Positions 28,905 to 39,402 of a stretch of 60,674 bases of DNA are shown here, piece after piece. Each line of letters opens with the position of its first letter. The first letter of the stretch is position 1. A program made the translations under genes and the position numbers. Below the pieces are notes generated by a model. The model saw only the letters and a program-made list of their open reading frames with translations, made no database searches and had not been told where the DNA came from. Source of the DNA: Deltaproteobacteria bacterium (GTDB lineage: Bacteria; Myxococcota_A; Polyangia; Haliangiales; Haliangiaceae). The stretch spans positions 1-60,674 of the forward strand of contig JAIOQA010000020.1 in the NCBI GenBank assembly GCA_021413675.1. Reading direction: 5' to 3'.

Positions 28905-28992
28905 CGGACGCGGCGGCTAACTCGGCGCCATGCAAAGGCAACAGGGTGGACATGACGCGCGTCGGGCACGAATCGTGCTCAAGTCTCGCGCG

Positions 28993-30585
28993 ATGTCGCA
29001 TCGCATCGCCGTGATCGCGCTGATCGCCGGGACTGCACGCCTCGCCGCGGCGCAGCCGGAGCCGTCGCCCGACCCCGCGCCGGCCGCGCCGGAGACGGAC
29101 GATGGCGCGCCGGACCCTGGTCCCAACCCGGACACCGAGCCGCCGGCACCGCCGCCGGAGCCGGCGCCCGCGCCTGACGAGGTCGTCGCCACGACCGCGG
29201 CGGTGCCGCCGATCACGCCGCCGCCGCCGGTCGTCGACGACGTCGGCTTTCGCTTCGGGTCGTACGGGCGCGTCCTCGCCGGCAGCGATCTGCGCGGCGG
29301 CTCGCCCGAGCCGGTCGCGGTCGTCGCGCACGGCCCGCGCATCGTCGAGAAGTCGTACCTCGAGCTCGACTTCGCGTACCGGTTCGCGACCCGCCACGGT
29401 CACTTCAAGACCGTCACGACCGTCGCGTGGGGCGATCGCCTCTTCCACTACACCGGTGACTTCGACGCCCAGCCCGCGCTGCGCAACTTCTACGGCGAGG
29501 CCGAGCTCGACAGCGGCGTCGAGCTCTGGGCCGGGTCGCGCATGTACCGCGGCGACGACATCTACCTGTTCGACTACTGGCCGCTCGACGATCAGAACAC
29601 CGTCGGCGCCGGCGCCGCGTACGGCAAGAACAAGCTGCGGGTCGCCGGCCACGCCGGCGTGAACCGGCTCCTCAACGATCTGCAGTACCAGACCCACAAG
29701 GTGCCCGATCCGGCGCAGGGCTCCGCCACGGTCACGCAGCTCGATCGCCAGCGCATGGTCGCGAGCGCGACCGCGGCGTACCAGCTCCTGCAGCCGCATG
29801 CCTCGAACGAGGACGAGCTCGCGCACCAGTGGGGCGTGACGCTCAAGGTCCACGCCGAGCTCGCCGGGCTGCCCGAGGGCACGCGCCTGCGCGACGACGC
29901 CACGCGCGAGAAGCTGCCGCGCGACTGGGGCACGACGATCGGCGCCGAGCTCGGCGCGTGGCAGCTCGGCCTCGGCGCGCCGGGCTCGGGCATCGGCGAC
30001 AAGCGGCCGGCGCTGCGCCGCCACCTCAACGGCTTCGCGCGCTGGTCGAAGGGCCTCACCGCCTTCGACGAGCTGGCCGCGGCGACCGCCCTCGACGCCA
30101 ACCTCAAGACCTACCCGCACGCGTCCGAGCTGGTGTTCGGCCTGAGCGGCGGCTGGGACGCGGATCGCTTCAACATCCTGATCGGCGCGCTGTCGCGCCG
30201 CTTCATCGGCGCCGGGCCCGCGACCTCGGATCCCAACGCGGGCTGGGAGTACGCGCTCGATGTCCGGCCGCTCGGCAAGCTCGGCGGCGACTTCTACGGC
30301 GGCGCGGATCTGTCGTTCCAGGCCCGGTTCCCGCGCGGCCTCAACCCGACCGCGCAGGTCGCCGAGGATGCGGGCGTGGTCCAGATCGCGCCGATGATCG
30401 TGTACTCGCCGCTCGGGCCGAGCGCCTACGATCGGCCGCAGATCCGCCTCGTCTATCGCGCCGCGCACCTCAACCAGGGTGCGCTCGATCTCTACGTCCC
30501 CGACGACCCGCGCCACGCGCGGCCGTGGGTCCACTTCCTCGGCGTCCAGGCCGAGTGGTGGTTCAACTCGTCCTCGTATCGCTGA
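28993..30585 (+). CDS. maltoporin-like outer membrane carbohydrate porin
   Basis: A 530-residue protein with a signal peptide ending 'RLAAAQ', a Pro/Ala/Asp-rich linker at about residues 25-80 and a beta-barrel rest. The barrel starts 'FRFGSYGRVLAG' and contains 'ELWAGSRMYRGDDIYLFDYW', which parallels the LamB segment 'vWaGkRyY...D.h..D.yy'. The last residues 'AEWWFNSSSYR' are aromatic-rich as in outer membrane barrels. Lying between two GH13 lipoproteins, it probably imports maltodextrins. ATG 28993 is chosen over an earlier in-frame ATG because it begins the signal peptide. The amylase gene follows 20 bases after its stop. Confidence 0.8.
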   Translation: MSHRIAVIALIAGTARLAAAQPEPSPDPAPAAPETDDGAPDPGPNPDTEPPAPPPEPAPAPDEVVATTAAVPPITPPPPVVDDVGFRFGSYGRVLAGSDLRGGSPEPVAVVAHGPRIVEKSYLELDFAYRFATRHGHFKTVTTVAWGDRLFHYTGDFDAQPALRNFYGEAELDSGVELWAGSRMYRGDDIYLFDYWPLDDQNTVGAGAAYGKNKLRVAGHAGVNRLLNDLQYQTHKVPDPAQGSATVTQLDRQRMVASATAAYQLLQPHASNEDELAHQWGVTLKVHAELAGLPEGTRLRDDATREKLPRDWGTTIGAELGAWQLGLGAPGSGIGDKRPALRRHLNGFARWSKGLTAFDELAAATALDANLKTYPHASELVFGLSGGWDADRFNILIGALSRRFIGAGPATSDPNAGWEYALDVRPLGKLGGDFYGGADLSFQARFPRGLNPTAQVAEDAGVVQIAPMIVYSPLGPSAYDRPQIRLVYRAAHLNQGALDLYVPDDPRHARPWVHFLGVQAEWWFNSSSYR

Positions 30586-30605
30586 CCCGGTCGATCGGAG
30601 AACCC

Positions 30606-32651
30606 ATGCGTCGTACAGCGATTCTCGCGCTCGCGCTCGCCGCCGCCTGCACCGGCGCGACCGACGACACCCATCCCGGCAAGCTGCCCCACCAGAGCAA
30701 CGCCGACCTCGACTGGCGCGATCAGGTCATCTACCAGATCATGGTCGACCGGTTCGCCGACGGCGATCCGAACAACAACATCAACGTCGAGCCGTCCGTG
30801 CCCGGCCGCTATCACGGCGGCGACTGGCAGGGCGTGATCGATCACCTCGACTACCTCGAGGAGCTCGGCGTCACCGCGCTGTGGATCTCGCCGGTGGTCA
30901 AGAACACCGAGGAGGACGCCGGGTTCGCCAGCTACCACGGCTACTGGACCCAGGACTTCCTGCGGCCCAACGCGCACTTCGGCGACATCGCCAAGCTGCG
31001 CGAGCTGGTCGACAAGGCCCACGAGCGCGGGATGGTCGTGATCCTCGACGTGGTCACCAACCACGTCGGCCAGCTGTTCTTCTACGACATCAACGGCAAC
31101 GGCCAGCCCGACGACACCGTGAGCGGCGGCGGGCTCTCGCACACCTGCGTGCAGGTCTGCAGCAACCCCGAGCGCGCCAGCGAGTGCACCGCCGACGAGC
31201 AGACCTACTGCAGCAAGGGCAAGGACTACCTCGAGCGCATCATCGAGTGGGATCCCGAGTACGACCCGCGCGGCATCCAGGGCTGGTCGTCGCTCGGCTT
31301 CAGCGGCCCGGCCGACATCCGGTTCCCGGACTGGCCCGACAAGAACCGCACGCCGCCGCCGCGCCCGCCGGCGTGGTTCGGCTGGCCCGACGACAAGGCC
31401 TGGTTCGACGACCCGAGCTGGTACCACCGCAACGGCCGCGTCTACACCTGGTGGCACGAGGGCGACTACTCGCGCGAGTTCGTGCGCGAGCAGGAGACCC
31501 GCGGTGACTTCCCGGGCGGCCTGAAGGATCTCGACACCGACAACCCGGACGTGCAGGAGGCGCTCGCGCGCTCGTTCGAGTACTGGATCGAGGTCGCCGA
31601 CTTCGACGGCTTCCGCATCGACACGGTCAAGCACATCGATCGGCCCGAGCTCGATCTCAACGTGCGCGGCTTCTGGGGCATGTTCGCCGACCGCATGCGC
31701 GCCAAGGCCAAGTCCCTCGGCAAGCAGAACTTCTTCATCTTCGGCGAGGCCTTCGATGGCAACGACGCGCTGATCGGCGCGTACACGTTCCCCGGCCAGG
31801 ACGCGAAGGGCGCGTTCGGGCGCCTCGACTCGGTGTTCTACTTCTCGCAGTACTACCGGGGCATCAACCCGGTGTTCAAGAAGGGCGCGCCGACTCACAA
31901 CCTCGAGTGCCTCTACAACTCGCGCACCGGCACCAACCCGACCGACGCGTTCTGCCAGGGCAACGGCTTCCCGGCGGGCCCCGACTTCTACGGCGCGCCG
32001 ATCGCGGCGTCGGCCGACGGCGGCGTGGGCGTCGCGCCCCAGCAGCTGCTCGTCAACTTCCTCGACAACCACGACCTGCCGCGGTTCCTCTTCTCCGATG
32101 GCGCGTCGATCGCGACCGACGACATGCTGCGGGTCGCGCTGTTCTACAACTACACGTGGGACGGCATCCCGTGCCTGTACTACGGCACCGAGCAGAGCTT
32201 CGCGGGCGGCGTGGATCCGAAGAACCGCGAGGACATGAGCCTCGGCAACCCGACGCGCGGCTACGCGCCGTTCGCGACCGATCACCCGCAGTTCAAGTAC
32301 GTGCAGGCGCTGATCGCGATGCGCAAGGCGCACGCGGCGCTGCGCCGCGGGACCGTGGCCGTGAAGTGGTCGACGTCGGTGGCGGGCGCGCGGCGCGACG
32401 CGGGCATCTTCGCGTTCGAGCGGGTGGCGCCCGAGGAGACCGCGCTGGTCGTGATGAACACCTCCGAGCAGTCGAGCGAGACCTGCGCCGCGGTGAGCGA
32501 CGGCGGCGCGTGCATGCAGACCAGCTTCCCGGCGGGCACGGTCCTGCGCGACGTGTCGCCGAACGGTAACGGCGAGACGTTCACGGTGGCGGCGGGCGGG
32601 ACGATCGACGTCTCGGTCCCCGCGCGCACCGGTCGCGTGCTCGTCCCGTGA
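30606..32651 (+). CDS. GH13 alpha-amylase-family lipoprotein (second copy)
   Basis: A 681-residue glycosidase with lipoprotein signal 'MRRTAILALALAAAC'. The GH13 barrel begins 'DWRDQVIYQIMVDRFADG'. Region I is 'DVVTNHVG', region II 'GFRIDTVKHID' carries the nucleophile Asp, region III 'IFGEAFDGN' the acid/base Glu and region IV 'FLDNHDLPR' the third Asp. A Cys-rich insertion at about residues 175-205 ('CVQVCSNPERASECTADEQT') is likely disulfide-bonded. It differs clearly from the first GH13 and has no N-terminal accessory domain. A GGAG ribosome site lies upstream. It probably forms an operon with the porin. Confidence 0.92.
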   Translation: MRRTAILALALAAACTGATDDTHPGKLPHQSNADLDWRDQVIYQIMVDRFADGDPNNNINVEPSVPGRYHGGDWQGVIDHLDYLEELGVTALWISPVVKNTEEDAGFASYHGYWTQDFLRPNAHFGDIAKLRELVDKAHERGMVVILDVVTNHVGQLFFYDINGNGQPDDTVSGGGLSHTCVQVCSNPERASECTADEQTYCSKGKDYLERIIEWDPEYDPRGIQGWSSLGFSGPADIRFPDWPDKNRTPPPRPPAWFGWPDDKAWFDDPSWYHRNGRVYTWWHEGDYSREFVREQETRGDFPGGLKDLDTDNPDVQEALARSFEYWIEVADFDGFRIDTVKHIDRPELDLNVRGFWGMFADRMRAKAKSLGKQNFFIFGEAFDGNDALIGAYTFPGQDAKGAFGRLDSVFYFSQYYRGINPVFKKGAPTHNLECLYNSRTGTNPTDAFCQGNGFPAGPDFYGAPIAASADGGVGVAPQQLLVNFLDNHDLPRFLFSDGASIATDDMLRVALFYNYTWDGIPCLYYGTEQSFAGGVDPKNREDMSLGNPTRGYAPFATDHPQFKYVQALIAMRKAHAALRRGTVAVKWSTSVAGARRDAGIFAFERVAPEETALVVMNTSEQSSETCAAVSDGGACMQTSFPAGTVLRDVSPNGNGETFTVAAGGTIDVSVPARTGRVLVP

Positions 32652-32665
32652 TCTGCTGACCGGGG

Positions 32666-34372
<1,707 letters not shown>

Positions 34373-34482
34373 GTCGTGGGTCCATCGTATCGAGATCGCT
34401 GGTCAGTCCTGGGGTATCGCTGGGGCTGCTCAAGAGTTGGGCAACTTGCGCAGCGGGCGGGCGGGCTGTGCGGTGGCTGAGC

Positions 34483-34501
34483 TTCACCCCGGCAGGGTGA
34501 A
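34483..34501. promoter_or_regulatory. inverted repeat, candidate upstream activator site
   Basis: TTCACCC, CGGCA, GGGTGAA: perfect 7-base arms. Its centre is about 60 bases before the expected transcription start of the sigma-54 promoter at 34527-34542. A second, shorter repeat (AGTTG GG CAACT, 34435-34446) lies further upstream. Confidence 0.5.
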
Positions 34502-34526
34502 TACACGATTTCGGGGACTTGTGGAG

Positions 34527-34542
34527 TGGCACCTGCATTGCT
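34527..34542 (+). promoter_or_regulatory. sigma-54 (-24/-12) promoter
   Basis: TGGCACCTGCATTGCT has the invariant GG and GC 10 bases apart and matches TGGCAC-N5-TTGCW fully. It is 37 bases before the ATG of the secreted hydrolase-like gene and next to the divergent FHA-sigma-54 activator. Confidence 0.8.
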
Positions 34543-34578
34543 CGTAAGGCGGCTGACGCAAACCACAGGGGGCCGCGA

Positions 34579-35808
34579 ATGAAGGTATTGCCGTTGATCC
34601 TCGGAGTCGCAGCGCTCGCCATGGCCGTTCCGGCCGAGGCCGCGAACTACATCCTCCACTTCCAGGGTCGCAGTCAGGGCTCCTGGAAGTCGGATCCCAA
34701 CGGCGCGCGCATGACCCTGGCCGCGACCTCGGGCACGACCTGGATCAACAAGACCTTCACCTTCAACGGCAGCGCGCGGCTCACGTCGACCGAGACCGAC
34801 AGCACGACCAACACGCAGAGCGTGAACTACGCGCTGCGCACGTACTGCGGCACCGGCACCGGCAACACCTGCATCGTGCACGCGTACTCGACCGGCTGCG
34901 CCCGCGTCGACAAGGCCATCGACAACATCCGCAACGGCGTCGGCGGCGGCGCCAACTCGCTGAGCGGCCTGCTCTACATCGAGGGCTCGGGCTGCGCCGA
35001 CGGCGGTACCGACCTCGCCGAGATCTCGACCGGCAAGTTCACCGGCATCATCGCCAAGGTGCTCGGCGTGCAGGAGCCGGTCGACAAGGACCTGACCCGG
35101 TCGTCGATGCGCACGACCTACGCGTACATCCACGACCAGATCGGCGTGAACTACTGGCGCGTCGACGGTAGCGGCGAGATCTGCAAGCGCCTGCTCGGCT
35201 TCATCAAGATCTGCTCGGCCTCGTTCATCGGCGGCACCGACGACGGCGTCGTGCCGTGGGCCTCGTCGGCCGGCTTCAGCGCGCAGACCGCGCGCTCGAG
35301 CCTGTGCTCGGTCAGCGACGCCGACGAGCAGGACACCTCGAAGAACGTCTTCGACAAGTACCCCAACCACCGCACGGACACCTATTACATCAACTGCAAC
35401 GGCACCTCGAAGGCCGACGGCGTGACCTGGGATCACTTCGGCGTGCCCGACGTGGCCGAGGCGATCCTCGAGGCCGACATCCAGAACGGCAGCGCGCTCT
35501 ACGCCCACTGGAACTGGAGCGACGCGCAGGCCTCGGACGCGGTGTGCTCGGTGACCTCGAGCTGCGACACCGCCTACGCCAACACCAACAACCGCGACTT
35601 CGGCACGACCTACGCCGACGGCTACGCGACCGGCGCGACCGGCACGACCGCGACGACCTCGCCGGCGTGGGGCGCGACCGGCTCGACGACCTCGTGCGCC
35701 GCGCGCTGTGGCACCAACCCCGGCGGCAGCTACTGCAGCTGCGCGGCGGGCAGCGCGGTGAAGTGCGGCGACTACGTCGCGCAGCACTGCGACATCGTCA
35801 ACCAGTGA
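34579..35808 (+). CDS. secreted alpha/beta-hydrolase-like protein
   Basis: A 409-residue secreted protein with signal 'VLPLILGVAALAMAVPAEAA'. After a first strand 'NYILHFQGRS', the segment 'IVHAYSTGCARV' looks like a nucleophile elbow (A-Y-S-T-G in place of G-x-S-x-G). 'GGTDDGVVPWAS' could supply the acid and 'TWDHFGVPD' the histidine of a lipase-type triad. Many paired cysteines fit an exported, disulfide-bonded enzyme. The family is not identified, so lipase/esterase activity is inference. ATG 34579 is supported by the signal peptide. The promoter is sigma-54 type. The next gene follows after 16 bases. Confidence 0.75.
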   Translation: MKVLPLILGVAALAMAVPAEAANYILHFQGRSQGSWKSDPNGARMTLAATSGTTWINKTFTFNGSARLTSTETDSTTNTQSVNYALRTYCGTGTGNTCIVHAYSTGCARVDKAIDNIRNGVGGGANSLSGLLYIEGSGCADGGTDLAEISTGKFTGIIAKVLGVQEPVDKDLTRSSMRTTYAYIHDQIGVNYWRVDGSGEICKRLLGFIKICSASFIGGTDDGVVPWASSAGFSAQTARSSLCSVSDADEQDTSKNVFDKYPNHRTDTYYINCNGTSKADGVTWDHFGVPDVAEAILEADIQNGSALYAHWNWSDAQASDAVCSVTSSCDTAYANTNNRDFGTTYADGYATGATGTTATTSPAWGATGSTTSCAARCGTNPGGSYCSCAAGSAVKCGDYVAQHCDIVNQ

Positions 35809-35824
35809 CCCGGATGATGATCGG

Positions 35825-36976
35825 ATGACGCGAGGCCAACGCTGCGGGCTGGTCGCGGTCGCCGCGGTCGCCGCGGCGATCGCGGTGTGGTGGATGAGCC
35901 GCGATCGCGCCGCGCCGGTCGCCTCGGTCGCGGCGCGCGATGCGGCGGGCGTGACGCCGGCCGCGCGCGTCGCCGAGCCCGGGCCGCGCCGCGAGGTCGT
36001 GCGGCCGATCGTCGCCGCCGGTCAGCCCGCGCTCGCGCGGATCAAGCGCGAGTACGAAAACTACCGCAAGGCCTCGGTCTATCCCCACTGGTCGCAGCCG
36101 CTGACGCCCGACATGGACTTCGCGTTGCGCTGGAACGAGGCGGTCACCGAGGACACCAGCTTCGATGGCGCGAACGGCTTCGTGCGGTTCGATGGCAGCG
36201 CCGGCCGCGTGTTCCCGGGCGAGACCTACCGCGCGTGGATCAGCGCGTGGCGGGTCGTCGATGGCGAGCGCCGGCCGTTGCCGGTGCGCGTGACCCGCGC
36301 AGTGGTGTCGGTGACCACCGGGCCGCAGGTCGGCGAGGCCTTCGAGGTGACGTTTCGCGACGACGGCCAGGGCGGCGACGAGCGCCCCGGCGACGGCTTG
36401 ATCACGACGCAGTTCGTGCCGTCGGAGCGCGACGAGCTCAGCCGCGCGACCGCGGTGCGGATCGAGGCATACGTCGAGATCGATCGCGAGCCGCGCCAGC
36501 TCGTGCGCGACTTCGTGTTCGCGCCGCGGCCGGTGCTCGAGGTCCGCGCGGTTCGCGATCGCGTGCAGGACGGCTCGCTGGTCGCGACCCTCGACTGCGA
36601 CGTGCTCGAGTCGGGGACGTACACGTTCTACGCGAACCTCGAGGCGCCCGATGGCACGCCGATCGCGACGACCAAGCGGAGCTACCCGCTCGAGGCCGGC
36701 CGGCGCAGCGCCGACCTCGTGTTCTTCGGCAAGGTCCTGCGCGATCGCGGGCTCGACGGGCCGTACGTGGTCCGCGCGATCCACGGCTTGAAGCGCGCCG
36801 AGGGCGAGGAGAGCGACGTGTGGTGGAGCCACCCCGCGCCGCACACGACCCAGACCTACCGCGCCGGCGACTTCTCGGATGCCGAGTGGAGCGACCCGGA
36901 GCGGGTCGAGCGGCTCGCGAACTTCGAGCGGGTGATCCGCGAGATGGACGAGGGCAACGCCTCGCCAGCGCCGTAG
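35825..36976 (+). CDS. single-pass membrane protein, probable partner of the hydrolase-like protein
   Basis: A 383-residue protein with one N-terminal membrane helix ('[18 protein letters not shown]'), an Ala-rich linker and a beta-rich periplasmic body with segments such as 'YPHWSQPLTPDMDFALRWN', 'VFPGETYRAWISAW' and 'TYTFYANLEAPDGTPIATTK'. The layout (N-terminal anchor, linker, soluble domain, directly downstream of a secreted hydrolase) resembles lipase foldases, but no foldase motif was seen; it also recalls 'choice-of-anchor X' type proteins. It is 16 bases after the hydrolase-like gene, probably in the same sigma-54 transcript. Confidence 0.7.
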   Translation: MTRGQRCGLVAVAAVAAAIAVWWMSRDRAAPVASVAARDAAGVTPAARVAEPGPRREVVRPIVAAGQPALARIKREYENYRKASVYPHWSQPLTPDMDFALRWNEAVTEDTSFDGANGFVRFDGSAGRVFPGETYRAWISAWRVVDGERRPLPVRVTRAVVSVTTGPQVGEAFEVTFRDDGQGGDERPGDGLITTQFVPSERDELSRATAVRIEAYVEIDREPRQLVRDFVFAPRPVLEVRAVRDRVQDGSLVATLDCDVLESGTYTFYANLEAPDGTPIATTKRSYPLEAGRRSADLVFFGKVLRDRGLDGPYVVRAIHGLKRAEGEESDVWWSHPAPHTTQTYRAGDFSDAEWSDPERVERLANFERVIREMDEGNASPAP

Positions 36977-36994
36977 CTCGCGTGATGGTCTCGG

Positions 36995-38500
<1,506 letters not shown>

Positions 38501-38595
38501 CGTCGTCTCGTAGGCAGGCCCCGACCGGGGAGGTCGAGGGGGCCGGACCTTGCCACGGCCGGTGGCGCGCGCCCAGCCAGATCGGCCGAAACCGG

Positions 38596-38673
38596 GCCGA
38601 GGCGAGCGAAGCGAGCCGGGTCAGGTCCGGAGGAGATCGGGACCGGCGTCCTCGACGGGGCCGATCGATCGAA
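38596..38673 (+). repeat. dispersed intergenic repeat, copy 1
   Basis: This 78-base stretch is repeated at 54380-54453. The last 41 bases differ at one position (from GAGATCGGGACC to GGGGCCGATCGATCGAA). It lies in the 245-base gap between the helicase start and the HTH regulator stop. The rest of that gap holds a GC-rich inverted repeat near 38517-38550 and no gene. Confidence 0.7.
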
Positions 38674-38745
38674 AGGCGGCGGTCATCCGGAACGGAGGGC
38701 CGCCGTGAGGCCGCGCTGGCAATGTTCGGCCAGCGTGACCGGCGG

Positions 38746-39357
38746 TCAGCGCCGGGCCGGCCGGGCCGCGACCGGTGCCACGACGAAGCAAAGGCTGAGC
38801 AGGCGGTCGCGCTTGTCAGTGCGCGGTCGCCGCAGCAGCTCGGTGAGCTCGTGCAGCAGCTGGTTGGCGCGGGTGACCTCGGCGGCGGTCAGCCAGCCCT
38901 GACCGCGCGCGGCCCACAGCTCGCGGCGCGGACCGCGCACCACCGCGTCGGGGCGCGCGATCGCGCGATCGAAGTCGCGGCGCGCGATCCGCAGCATGCT
39001 CGCGACCACGGTGCGCACGGCCCGGGTGTTGCGCGGGTCGTCCGGGCGATACGCGAGGGCGAGCGCGCGGCCGCGGGGCGCGACGATCCGGAAGCGCCGC
39101 TCGCCGCGGCCGGCGGCGCTGCGCCCTGCCAGCTCCTCGATCAGCCCGCCCTTGCGCAGGCGCGCGAGGTGATAGTAGAGGCCGTCGACCGGGCGGCCGA
39201 GCTGCGCGGCGAGCTCGGCCGCGGTCGCGGTGCCGCCCAGCGCCTCGAGCGTGTCGACCAGCTCCTGGCGCGCCGCCGAGGCCAGCAGCGCGATCGTCGC
39301 CGGCTGCGCGATCGCCGCGGGGCGGGGCTTCGATCGCCTTTGCGCTCGTTGAAACAT
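38746..39357 (-). CDS. ArsR-like winged-helix transcription regulator
   Basis: A 203-residue protein. Residues of about 20-85 form a winged helix: 'ARQELVDTLEALGGTATAAE', 'LAAQLGRPVDGLYYHLARLR' and 'KGGLIEELAG', typical of ArsR/PadR-like regulators. A helical C-terminal region follows. The ATG lies inside a 26-base imperfect palindrome, so the protein probably represses its own gene and the divergent protease gene at 39403. Confidence 0.85.
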   Translation of the reverse strand: MFQRAQRRSKPRPAAIAQPATIALLASAARQELVDTLEALGGTATAAELAAQLGRPVDGLYYHLARLRKGGLIEELAGRSAAGRGERRFRIVAPRGRALALAYRPDDPRNTRAVRTVVASMLRIARRDFDRAIARPDAVVRGPRRELWAARGQGWLTAAEVTRANQLLHELTELLRRPRTDKRDRLLSLCFVVAPVAARPARR

Positions 39358-39373
39358 CGTGCAATATTTCAAC
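39348..39373. promoter_or_regulatory. operator over the regulator start codon
   Basis: GTTGAAA at 39348-39354 and TTTCAAC at 39367-39373 are exact inverted arms; inner bases raise the match to 10 of 13 pairs. The site is notably AT-rich for this genome, covers the start codon of the HTH regulator and is 30 bases before the divergent protease gene. Confidence 0.65.
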
Positions 39374-39402
39374 AAGTCGATCGCCGTCGCAAGAGGTTCC
39401 CG

